NCBI GenBank assembly: GCA_949291945.1
Contig: CASEXH010000013.1
Coordinates: forward strand, 1-64,000
Direction of reading: 5' to 3'
Source of the DNA: an uncultured Bacillota bacterium
Lineage (GTDB): Bacteria; Bacillota; Clostridia; Lachnospirales; Lachnospiraceae
Length of the DNA: 64,000 nt
The translations under genes and the position numbers were made by a program. Below the pieces are notes generated by a model. That model saw nothing but the letters and a program-made list of their open reading frames with translations, was not told where the DNA came from and searched no databases. Below, in pieces: positions 52,426 through 60,206 of the stretch; the stretch's first letter is position 1, and the number at the start of each line of letters is the position of its first letter.

Positions 52426-52623
52426 ATGTTGAATAAGATCAGAGAACTGCGGAAAGCCCTGGGGATCTCCCAGGAGGAGCTGGCGAAAAAATGCCGGGTG
52501 TCCAGGCAGACGATAAACGCCATAGAGAATAACAAATATGATCCTACCCTGGCTCTGGCTTTCCGCCTGGCCAGAGAGCTGCAGATAACAGTAGACGGAT
52601 TGTTTGTGTTTCATGAAAAGTAG
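52426..52623 (+). CDS. Small XRE-family regulator (YozG-like)
   Basis: 65 residues, a single Cro/CI helix-turn-helix (LGISQEELAKKCRVSRQTIN with an AIENNKYDPTLALAFRLAREL tail). The ATG at 52426 follows the stop of the membrane gene by one base (TGATATG), so the two are translationally coupled. It is likely to bind the direct repeat around the operon promoter. Confidence 0.85.
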   Translation: MLNKIRELRKALGISQEELAKKCRVSRQTINAIENNKYDPTLALAFRLARELQITVDGLFVFHEK

Positions 52624-52634
52624 ATTTCTGACGG

Positions 52635-52663
52635 TTGATTTTAAAAAGAAACTTTATTATACT
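52635..52663 (+). promoter_or_regulatory. Promoter of the Uma2 gene
   Basis: TTGATT at 52635-52640 and TATACT at 52658-52663, 17-base spacer. Confidence 0.65.
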
Positions 52664-52709
52664 GAACTCAGATAAAGAATTTGCAGATGATCAGAGAGGA
52701 GCTGTGATA

Positions 52710-53258
52710 ATGGAAAATCTCAGAGAGAAAAAACAGGAAAAGATGGATGGAAAATTTTATGATATGTCCCCGGCGGCAGATTACAGGCACAGCCTGGTAA
52801 ACGGAAATATTTTCTATCATCTGAGAGGCCAGTTTCAGGACAGTCTTTGTGCGATTTTTATGGAAAATCTGGATTTTTGTTATTGTGAGGATTCAGAAGA
52901 CTATGTGATCCCTGATATTATGATCATCTGCGACAGAAAGAATCTGAAAAAAGGTACTTATCGGGGAATTCCGAAATTTATTGTGGAAACCCTAAGTCCG
53001 TCTACTGCTTTCAGAGACAGAACAAAAAAGAAAGAAATCTATGAGGCCTGCGGCGTAGAGGAATACTGGATCGTATCCTCTCTGGAAAAAGCAGTGGAAA
53101 TCTATTATCTGGGAGAAAATGGCAGTTACAGCCTGAAAAATGTGTTTGTACTGGATGAGGACGTTTCCAGTCCTTCTTATAATGGAGAACAGGAAATTTC
53201 ATTAAAGGCTTTTCCTCATGTCCATCTTCGATTAGAAGAGATTTTTGAAAATCTTTAA
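52710..53258 (+). CDS. Uma2-family (DUF820) putative restriction-like nuclease
   Basis: 182 residues. The PD-(D/E)XK core of Uma2 proteins is visible as YVIPDIMIICDRKNL and PKFIVETLSPSTAFRDRTKKKEIYEACGVEEYWIV (read in parts), giving D, E and K in the usual places. Function unknown; such genes are numerous in Cyanobacteria and Firmicutes and are scattered by transfer. The start at 52710 has AGAGGAG at the right spacing. It converges with the response regulator and overlaps its stop by 4 bases. Confidence 0.8.
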   Translation: MENLREKKQEKMDGKFYDMSPAADYRHSLVNGNIFYHLRGQFQDSLCAIFMENLDFCYCEDSEDYVIPDIMIICDRKNLKKGTYRGIPKFIVETLSPSTAFRDRTKKKEIYEACGVEEYWIVSSLEKAVEIYYLGENGSYSLKNVFVLDEDVSSPSYNGEQEISLKAFPHVHLRLEEIFENL

Positions 53259-53884
53259 AAGGACCGTCCACTTCGCAGATAAAATACCGCCAGCTGGGTC
53301 CTGTCCCGAAGTCCCAGTTTCTCCAAAATAGTGCTGAGATAATTCCGGACCGTGCCCTCACTTAAATATAATTTCCCGGCGATCTCTTTGTTGCTCAGGC
53401 CCTGGGCTACAAGATCGATCACCTCTAATTCCCTGGGATTGATGTGATAATCTTCCCAGGGAAAACTTTTCTGATTAGTTAAAAGACCGGGGAGCTTTGC
53501 AGTGATTTCGCTGCCGTAAACGGTCTGGCCGGAGTAGACGGCTTTCAGGGCAGGAATGATGCTGTTGTAATCCTGCTTTAAAAGATAGCCTTTGGCCCCC
53601 AGTTTTAAAGCCTGGATAATGTATTCGTCATCCAGAAAGGTGGTAAGGAGCAGGATCCTGGCCTGGGGATACCGGGAGAGGATTTCCCCTGAAGCTGCCA
53701 GGCCGTCCATCTCTTCCATCCGGATATCCATGAGCAGAATGTCCGGGTCCAGAGAGGCATAAAGAGACAGAGCCTCTTTTCCGTTTTTTCCCGAACCGCA
53801 GACCTGAATCTCCGGATCTGCTTCCAGAATGGTCTTTAAAGCTGTGGTAATAAAAAAATCATCATCTATGATCAAAACTTTCAT
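53255..53884 (-). CDS. NarL/LuxR-family response regulator
   Basis: 209 residues. Receiver domain (1-118) with DDD near residue 7 and the phospho-acceptor Asp in DPDILLMDIRM near 54, then a LuxR helix-turn-helix near 145-205 (LVAQGLSNKEIAGKLYLSEG). The ATG at 53884 follows AGGAG. It overlaps the 3' end of the kinase gene by 23 bases, so the two are one unit. It is predicted to bind the dyad at 55053-55064. Confidence 0.9.
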   Translation of the reverse strand: MKVLIIDDDFFITTALKTILEADPEIQVCGSGKNGKEALSLYASLDPDILLMDIRMEEMDGLAASGEILSRYPQARILLLTTFLDDEYIIQALKLGAKGYLLKQDYNSIIPALKAVYSGQTVYGSEITAKLPGLLTNQKSFPWEDYHINPRELEVIDLVAQGLSNKEIAGKLYLSEGTVRNYLSTILEKLGLRDRTQLAVFYLRSGRSF

Positions 53885-54974
53885 AAATATTCTCCTGCTT
53901 TTCTTTTGGAATCGTGACAAAAATCCGAAATCCCTTTGTGCTTTCAAAATGAATAGAGCCTTTTAAAGTCTCCACCCTTTCCTGCATATTGGAAAGACCG
54001 ATGCCCCCGCCACAAGAGCTGCCTTTTCCAATGCCGTTGTCCCGGATGATCAGCTGATACATGGCCGGATGCTCCCGAAGGGTTACCCAGGATTTATCCG
54101 CCTGGCTGTGAATAGAAATGTTAGAAAGGCTCTCCTTCAGAATGGCAATAAAGCAGTACCGCACCTGGGGCGGGGGAGGACTGCTTATATCGTATTCCAG
54201 AGATACCGGGCAGTAATGGAAGGAGGCTATAAGATTTTCCACAGTTTCCCTTAAATTGACCGCCTCATTGTGAAGGTCATGGACGCTTTCCCGTATGTTG
54301 TCCATAGCTGTATTTAAGGTATCCTCCAGCTGAGAAAGAGGCTGGGAGGCAGCAGGATCCCGGAACATGGTTTTCATAGCCCCTGTCATAAGGATGGCAC
54401 GGGAAAGCATGTGGCCTACATGGTCATGAATCTCTCTGGCAATCCGGTTCCGTTCCTTTAAAGTAGCGGCGTAGATTTCATAATTCTGTTTCTCGATCAG
54501 TGTTTTATTCTTTTCTTTTAACAGCAGACTTCTCTCGATCCCATCATCTCGTACCTTCTTATAATCCAGAGAAAGCTTTTCATAAGAGGCGCTGCGGTAC
54601 CATAAAAGTCCTCCCAGAAACATTCCTATCAGAAGATAATAGATCACAAAAGAAGAATACCCGGAGGCCGGGAAATAGAACAGGATTCCCAAAGGAACCA
54701 GGGACCAGAGCTTCCGGGAAGCAAGCAGTCCCGCAGAAAAGTAATCATAGGCCAGCAGGGGATAGAAAAAAACTCCCTGGGGGAAGGCTAGAGTCATCAG
54801 CCCATAGACTGCCAGTCCGGGAAGGAGAAAGATATCTGTCCGCCAGATTTCCGAAAAAGCAGAAAAAGTCACTGCCAGAAAAAAGAACCCTACATAGACA
54901 GGATCTGGCTGGATCAGCAGACAGGATCCCAGGGTATAGAGAAGAAGCATGGCTTTATCTGTAAGACGGTTCAA
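53862..54974 (-). CDS. HisKA_3-type sensor histidine kinase
   Basis: 370 residues from a TTG start with AAAGGAGG upstream. Five or six membrane helices fill residues 8-130, then a coiled coil, then the phospho-accepting His in REIHDHVGHMLSRA near 190 and the ATPase end with DNGIGKGSSCGGGIGLSNMQERV. The short loops suggest sensing within the membrane, as in LnrJ/DesK-type kinases that detect membrane-active agents. Its partner regulator overlaps it, and the divergent ABC-2 exporter is the likely output. Confidence 0.88.
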   Translation of the reverse strand: MNRLTDKAMLLLYTLGSCLLIQPDPVYVGFFFLAVTFSAFSEIWRTDIFLLPGLAVYGLMTLAFPQGVFFYPLLAYDYFSAGLLASRKLWSLVPLGILFYFPASGYSSFVIYYLLIGMFLGGLLWYRSASYEKLSLDYKKVRDDGIERSLLLKEKNKTLIEKQNYEIYAATLKERNRIAREIHDHVGHMLSRAILMTGAMKTMFRDPAASQPLSQLEDTLNTAMDNIRESVHDLHNEAVNLRETVENLIASFHYCPVSLEYDISSPPPPQVRYCFIAILKESLSNISIHSQADKSWVTLREHPAMYQLIIRDNGIGKGSSCGGGIGLSNMQERVETLKGSIHFESTKGFRIFVTIPKEKQENIYESFDHR

Positions 54975-55052
54975 AATACATTCCTCCTTTCCGGCCGGGA
55001 AACCGATTTTTAACTCTACTCAGTATACCACAACTTTCCCAGACTGCCTATG

Positions 55053-55064
55053 TGACATTTGTCA
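55053..55064. promoter_or_regulatory. Perfect palindrome, candidate response-regulator site
   Basis: TGACATTTGTCA lies midway between the kinase gene (minus-strand -10, AGTATA on the plus strand, at 55022-55027) and the exporter operon, whose likely -10 is TATGAT at 55111-55116. This dyad form is typical for NarL-type regulators. Confidence 0.55.
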
Positions 55065-55185
55065 TGGCAGATCCTGACAGGAGACACTGTGAAGAAGAGA
55101 AAAACTCTGGTATGATGATGACAGAATCAATAAGGGAAAACCGGCTGGTATTTGGTGCCGGATTCCCGGGAAAGGAGACTGGAAC

Positions 55186-56121
55186 ATGTCTATGATTGAA
55201 ATCAGAAATCTGGTAAAAAGATATAAAGATACCATAGCTCTGGACCACCTGAACCTGGATATTGAGGAAGGGGAGATCTTCGGACTTCTGGGGCCAAACG
55301 GATCGGGAAAAACCACAGTGATCAACTGTCTGCTGGCTCTTTTAAAATATGATAAAGGAAGCATTAAGATCTTCGGAAAAGAGATGGAGCCGGACAGCTA
55401 TGAAATCAAGAGGCAGATCGGGATCGTTATGCAGAATGTGGCGGTTTTTAATGAACTGACGGTTTATGAAAACATTGATTATTTCTGCGGCCTATACGTG
55501 GCGGATAAAAGGGAGAGGAAAAAGCTGGTGGAGGAGGCCATAGCCTTTACCGGACTGGAAGGCTATGAGAAAAAACGGCCGAAAAAGCTCTCCGGAGGAC
55601 TTCTGCGGAGGCTGAATATTGCCTGCGGCATTGCCCATAAGCCCAGACTGGTAATCCTGGATGAACCTACGGTAGCGGTAGATCCCCAGAGCCGGAATAA
55701 GATCCTGGAAGGGATCTGCCAGATGAACCGCCAGGGTTCCACCATTATCTACACTTCCCACTATATGGAAGAGGTAGAACAGATCTGCAGCCGGATCGCC
55801 ATACTGGATAAGGGACGGTGCCTGGCTCTGGGGACTAAAGAGGAACTGAAAAATATGATAAAAACCGGGGAGAAAGTCCACATAGAGGGCATACATCTTA
55901 CGGAAGGACAGCTGGAAACCATCCGCCATATGCCCCAGGTATTTTCCACGGTCTATGAGGAGGGAAACCTGACCCTGCGATTTGAGGGAAGCGGCAGCCA
56001 TCTGCTGAGTCTTCTTCATTATATGGAGGAGGAGCATCTTACCTGCGGCAGGTGTTTTTCAGAACTGCCTACTTTAAATGATGTATTCCTGGAGATCACC
56101 GGGAAAGAGCTGAGAGATTAG
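55186..56121 (+). CDS. ABC transporter ATP-binding protein (LnrL-like)
   Basis: 311 residues. Walker A LLGPNGSGKTTVINCL near residue 37, Q-loop IVMQNV, signature LSGGLLRRLNIACG near 140 and Walker B LVILDEPTVAVDP near 160. The C-terminal 80 residues are the usual extension of drug-export ATPases. It forms one exporter with the two ABC-2 permeases downstream, like B. subtilis LnrLMN, which removes linearmycin-type polyenes. The SD is AAAGGAG. Confidence 0.9.
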   Translation: MSMIEIRNLVKRYKDTIALDHLNLDIEEGEIFGLLGPNGSGKTTVINCLLALLKYDKGSIKIFGKEMEPDSYEIKRQIGIVMQNVAVFNELTVYENIDYFCGLYVADKRERKKLVEEAIAFTGLEGYEKKRPKKLSGGLLRRLNIACGIAHKPRLVILDEPTVAVDPQSRNKILEGICQMNRQGSTIIYTSHYMEEVEQICSRIAILDKGRCLALGTKEELKNMIKTGEKVHIEGIHLTEGQLETIRHMPQVFSTVYEEGNLTLRFEGSGSHLLSLLHYMEEEHLTCGRCFSELPTLNDVFLEITGKELRD

Positions 56122-56132
56122 GAGGGAAAGCG

Positions 56133-57266
56133 ATGTTTCAGATCATGAAAAGACAGATCCTGGTCAATATCCGGGAGAAATCAAATATTTTCTGGACCCT
56201 GTTCTTCCCTCTGATCCTGGCTACCCTCTTTCATTTTACCCTGGGAGGGACTATGGGAAGACATGCTATGGAGGACGTCCAGACAGCTTTTGTCACGGAT
56301 CAGAGTGCAGATCCTCAGGAAGAGGAAGCCTTTCTGGAATATCTGAAAAGCTTTGACGGGGACTGGTTTCGGATCCTTCCTATGAGTGAGGAAGAGGCCA
56401 GAGAGGCTCTGAAAAATGATGAGATCCTGGGAATATTCTATGGGGGAGAGGAGAAGAAACTGGTAATTGGAGAGGATTCTACTTATACCAGTATCCTTTC
56501 CCAGACATTGGATATCTATGAGAAAAATGAACACATGCTGGCCCAGATCGCAGAGGAACATCCGGAAAATCTTCCGGCCGCCATAGAGGCTGTGAGCGAC
56601 TGGGGAAGCTATACAGAAACCGTGACTTTCCAGGGGGATTCCCTGGATTCTGTACAGAATTATTTCTTTGCCCTTATTGCTATGACCTGTCTCTATGGAA
56701 GCTTTATGGGCATGTATAATACCGTGGGAGTCCAGGCCAATACTTCCGATCTTGGAGCCAGACTGGCGGCTGGCTGTGTAAAACGGTATAAAACCATTAC
56801 CGCCAGCCTTCTTTCCTCCTGGCTGATCAGCTTCGTGGAAGTGCTAATCCTCCTTTTTTATATGGATCAGATACTGGGAGATATCCATATGGGAGAACAG
56901 ACGGGAGAGATCCTGGTGATCTGTTTTATCGCTACCATGTATTCTTCCGGTATGGGAATGGTGGTAGGCACCATTGGAACCTGGAGCACAAATCTGAAAA
57001 ACGGTATTATCGTAGCCCTGACTATGGCTTGTTCTTTTGCGGCAGATCTGATGATCAGCGGAGTGAAGGAGGCCGTCGAGAAATATGTTCCAGTGATAAA
57101 CCGGCTCAATCCGGGGGCATTGATCACAGACGCTTTTTACAGTGTGCTGGTCTATCAGGACGTGGAAAAATATCAGAGGAGCCTGCTTTTGCTGGGACTT
57201 TTCGGGGTACTGCTTCTTGGAACTGCGGTTTTGTCAATGAGGAGAATGCGATATGAAAGTATATAA
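56133..57266 (+). CDS. ABC-2 type permease (first)
   Basis: 377 residues. One membrane helix near 20-38, a 150-residue outer domain, then five or six helices (170-375) with IAMTCLYGSFMGMYN, LLSSWLISFVEVLILLFYM and a last LLLLGLFGVLLLGTAVLSM. A large outer domain after the first helix is typical of lantibiotic- and polyene-exporting permeases. Overlaps the next gene by 14 bases. Confidence 0.87.
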   Translation: MFQIMKRQILVNIREKSNIFWTLFFPLILATLFHFTLGGTMGRHAMEDVQTAFVTDQSADPQEEEAFLEYLKSFDGDWFRILPMSEEEAREALKNDEILGIFYGGEEKKLVIGEDSTYTSILSQTLDIYEKNEHMLAQIAEEHPENLPAAIEAVSDWGSYTETVTFQGDSLDSVQNYFFALIAMTCLYGSFMGMYNTVGVQANTSDLGARLAAGCVKRYKTITASLLSSWLISFVEVLILLFYMDQILGDIHMGEQTGEILVICFIATMYSSGMGMVVGTIGTWSTNLKNGIIVALTMACSFAADLMISGVKEAVEKYVPVINRLNPGALITDAFYSVLVYQDVEKYQRSLLLLGLFGVLLLGTAVLSMRRMRYESI

Positions 57267-58401
57267 AGGTTATCTCATCGCCATAAAGAGAAATATTTCC
57301 ACCATTATCCTGTACTGCACGATCTTTCTGGGAGTGGCAGTTTCCATGGTTTATCTTTCAGGGAGAGAACAAACCGGGGGTTCCTATGCACAGATGAGAC
57401 TTTCCATAGGGGTGGTGGACCGGGATAACAGCCTGTGGTCCCATGCTCTGGAAGATTATCTGGAGAAATATCATGATGTGACGGTAATGAAAGATGATAT
57501 GGATAAATTAGCAGAGGCTGTTTACAGCAGCCAGATCCGGTATGCGGTACTTATACCGGAAGGATTTTACGAAGATTGTATACAGGGAAAGAAAAAAGTA
57601 GAATCCGTTACAGAATCCGGAAGCCAGTGGGAATACTATGTAAACGGCCGTATTGATGCCTTTATCAACAGTGCACGGGTATATTTGGCTGGAGGGTATT
57701 CCCAGGAAGAAACTGTGAAAAATGTACTGGATACCGGGGATATCCGGGCAGAGGTGGAACTGGAAAGCACCAGAGAGGATCTGGGAATCTATAATGTGTT
57801 CCGTTTTATGCCTTATCTGTATTTCAGTATCCTTTGTTTTGTCCTGGGACTGATCCAGAAAGAATATCAGAATATAGATATCCGCCGGAGGCTTCAGGCT
57901 TCTAGCCTGACTTTGAGAAACAAAAATATCCAAAGCCTTCTGGCTTTCTTTACCATAGGGATTTTGTCCTGGGTGCTCTGTGAAGGGATCGGAATCCTTA
58001 CCTGCTTTTCAGAATTCCGGAATAATCCCAACTGGTGGCTGATCCTTCTCAATGGATTTACCATTATGCTGGGAGCTCTGGCGGCCGCCTTTTTCGTTGG
58101 CTCTATGGCCAGGTCCGATGCAGCGGTAAATGGGATGGCCAATGTGCTGAGCCTGGGTTTCTGCTTCCTGGGCGGAATCTTTGTTCCCCTGGAAATGCTT
58201 ACCGGAGTGGTCCGAAGGATCGGACAGTTTTTCCCCACCTACTGGTATGCCCAGAATATTTCCATCCTCAGCTTTAACGAGACCCTGACCGACTCCCTCA
58301 GAACCACTCTTTTTCAGGGAATGGGGATCCAGCTCCTCTTTGCCCTGGCCTGTGTGGCGGTGGCTCTGGCTATTGGCAGGGCAAGGAGGCAGGAGGAGTA
58401 G
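57253..58401 (+). CDS. ABC-2 type permease (second)
   Basis: 382 residues with the same layout as its neighbour: TIILYCTIFLGVAVSMVYLS near residue 18, an outer domain, then RFMPYLYFSILCFVLGLIQ and LSLGFCFLGGIFVPLEMLTG near the end. It completes the exporter together with the first permease. It is convergent with the MATE gene, with only 2 bases between the stops and no terminator. Confidence 0.87.
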   Translation: MKVYKGYLIAIKRNISTIILYCTIFLGVAVSMVYLSGREQTGGSYAQMRLSIGVVDRDNSLWSHALEDYLEKYHDVTVMKDDMDKLAEAVYSSQIRYAVLIPEGFYEDCIQGKKKVESVTESGSQWEYYVNGRIDAFINSARVYLAGGYSQEETVKNVLDTGDIRAEVELESTREDLGIYNVFRFMPYLYFSILCFVLGLIQKEYQNIDIRRRLQASSLTLRNKNIQSLLAFFTIGILSWVLCEGIGILTCFSEFRNNPNWWLILLNGFTIMLGALAAAFFVGSMARSDAAVNGMANVLSLGFCFLGGIFVPLEMLTGVVRRIGQFFPTYWYAQNISILSFNETLTDSLRTTLFQGMGIQLLFALACVAVALAIGRARRQEE

Positions 58402-58403
58402 GT

Positions 58404-59696
58404 TCACTTTTTATGAGGATTTATGAACAGGAATCCGATTCCAAGGGTCATAGCCAGCAGCTGTGACAGAGGCACGCTTACCCAGGTGCCGAAGATCCCT
58501 GCCAGCCCGGGAACAAAAAGAAGCAGCAAGGCAAGAAGCACTGGTTCCCCGTAGATCAGCAGGTAAGCTCTCAGATCCTTCCCTGTGGCATAGAAGTAAG
58601 AAGTAGTCACTCTGGACACACTGACGAACAGGTATCCTGCCAGGAACACAGGAAGGATCCGGCTGATCTCACTGGTGACTTCAGGGGAGGCGCCGAAGAG
58701 GGTCCCTGCCTGTCCCCTGAGAAAGAAGAGCAGCACTACGCAGACCAGACTGACCAAGAAGGAGAAGCGGTAGGCCAGATTCCGAAGCTGCCGGGTCTTC
58801 TCCTCTTTTCCCTGGCCGTAGGACAGGCTTAAAAGAGGCTGGCAGCCGTCGCTGACTCCCTGGAGGAGGAGCTGGACTACGCAGCAGATATAGCTTACCG
58901 GAGCGTAGCAGGTAACTGCCATGGCTCCGCCGAAAATAGAGGCGCTTTTATTTACCAGGATCAGGGTGATATTGGGAGCAAAAGTCAGGCCAAAAGGTGA
59001 GATCCCTACCTGGAATATTTTTTTGACAAGAAGAAAGGCATTTTCTGTAAAAGAGAATACAGGCCTTTCTTTTTTTCGTATAAAGAAGAAAAGACATACC
59101 AGGAAAGTCACTCCCTGGCCGATATCTGTGGCAATGGCGGCGCCCATCATCCCCATGGGGAAATGCCATACCATGAGATAATCCAGGACAATATTGGTGA
59201 GAAAGCCTGCGATCATGGCGGCCATGGCCGTCACTGAGCCGCCCATATTCCGGATAAAAGGAACCAATCCGGTGCCCAGAACCTGGAATACAGCACCCAG
59301 GGAAATAAAGAAAATATATTCTTTTCCCAGAGAATAGATCTCTCCTGTGGCGCCGAAAAGCTTCAGCACCGGAGCGCCCACAGCCATCAGAAGAAAGGTG
59401 AAGAGTATACCCAGCCCCAGAAGAAGATAAAGGGCCATGCTGAAAAACTCCCGGCTTCGCTGGGGCTTCTGATTTCCCATGGAAATAGAGTATTCCACAG
59501 CGCCGCCCATTCCGACGCCTGTGCCTGTGGCCTGGAGAAAAGCTGTCAGGGGATAGGCCACATTAATAGCAGCCAGAGCGCTGTCTCCCATGGCGTTCCC
59601 TACAAAAAATCCGTCGGCGATAGAGTAAACTCCGGACAGAGCAAAGGCCAGCATAGAGGGGATCACATATTGAAAAAATTCTTTATGATTCTTCAT
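58404..59696 (-). CDS. MATE-family efflux transporter
   Basis: 430 residues with 12 hydrophobic helices. Start FFQYVIPSMLAFALSGVYSIADGFFVGNAMG is a typical first MATE helix and loop. It probably exports cationic drugs or metabolites using Na+ or H+; the substrate is not readable. It overlaps the marR gene by 14 bases on the same strand, so MarR is the likely repressor. Confidence 0.9.
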   Translation of the reverse strand: MKNHKEFFQYVIPSMLAFALSGVYSIADGFFVGNAMGDSALAAINVAYPLTAFLQATGTGVGMGGAVEYSISMGNQKPQRSREFFSMALYLLLGLGILFTFLLMAVGAPVLKLFGATGEIYSLGKEYIFFISLGAVFQVLGTGLVPFIRNMGGSVTAMAAMIAGFLTNIVLDYLMVWHFPMGMMGAAIATDIGQGVTFLVCLFFFIRKKERPVFSFTENAFLLVKKIFQVGISPFGLTFAPNITLILVNKSASIFGGAMAVTCYAPVSYICCVVQLLLQGVSDGCQPLLSLSYGQGKEEKTRQLRNLAYRFSFLVSLVCVVLLFFLRGQAGTLFGASPEVTSEISRILPVFLAGYLFVSVSRVTTSYFYATGKDLRAYLLIYGEPVLLALLLLFVPGLAGIFGTWVSVPLSQLLAMTLGIGFLFINPHKK

Positions 59697-60129
59697 CTGT
59701 CTGTGCCTCCCGGAAAAATTTGTTGTAAAGGGCAGTGGCTTCCATAAGGGCCTTTCGCCGTTCCTCTCCCAGTTTTACCCATACGGTGCATTCACAGTCC
59801 GCCAGCTTTTGGGCTAAGGGCTCCATGTAGGCCCGGCCTTCTTGGGTGAGGAGAATGATCTTGTTACGCTTGTCTTCTTTAGCCGGAGTCAGCCTTACCC
59901 AGTTATTTTGGAGAAAATTTTTTAAAATAGAGTTTACTGTCTGTTTCGGGATCTGCCATTTCTGGCAGATTTCTTTCTGACTGCAGGGACCTTCTGTCAG
60001 AGAAAGGATCACCAGCAGTTCAAAATAAGATACATCATGAGCTTTGGCCCACTCCCTGTACAGGACGCTGGAGTCCAGCCACAGGGCATTATAGGCCTGT
60101 ATATCCTGAAGCATTTGTTTTTTTTCCAT
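59683..60129 (-). CDS. MarR-family regulator
   Basis: 148 residues. Winged helix with CSQKEICQKWQIPKQTVNSILKNF near 52-76 and the wing VRLTPAKEDKRNKIILLT near 80-95. It overlaps the MATE transporter and should repress the pair. The dyad AATTAGTC/GACTGATT at 60147-60170 sits on the start point of its promoter and is the likely operator. The SD (GGGAGG) is inside a stem that only forms in read-through transcripts from the upstream aminotransferase gene. Confidence 0.88.
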   Translation of the reverse strand: MEKKQMLQDIQAYNALWLDSSVLYREWAKAHDVSYFELLVILSLTEGPCSQKEICQKWQIPKQTVNSILKNFLQNNWVRLTPAKEDKRNKIILLTQEGRAYMEPLAQKLADCECTVWVKLGEERRKALMEATALYNKFFREAQTDEES

Positions 60130-60196
60130 AAAAGCCTCCCTGCTGTAATTAGTCTGATAACGGACTGATTATAGCAGGGAGGCTTTTTCTTGTCAA
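60130..60196 (-). promoter_or_regulatory. Combined terminator of the aminotransferase and promoter-operator of marR
   Basis: The arms 60173-60187 and 60130-60144 form a 15-bp stem (AAAAGCCTCCCTGCT). The marR promoter overlaps it: TTGACA 60196-60191 and TATAAT 60173-60168 on the minus strand, 17-base spacer. Transcripts from this promoter start after the first arm and cannot fold the stem; read-through RNA can, which would end it and mask the marR SD. Confidence 0.7.
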
Positions 60197-60206
60197 TCTC
60201 TAAAAT

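Noticed and set aside
53255..53258. Frame conflict between the Uma2 and response-regulator genes
   Set aside because: A 4-base overlap of two convergent stop regions is normal; both proteins are full length.
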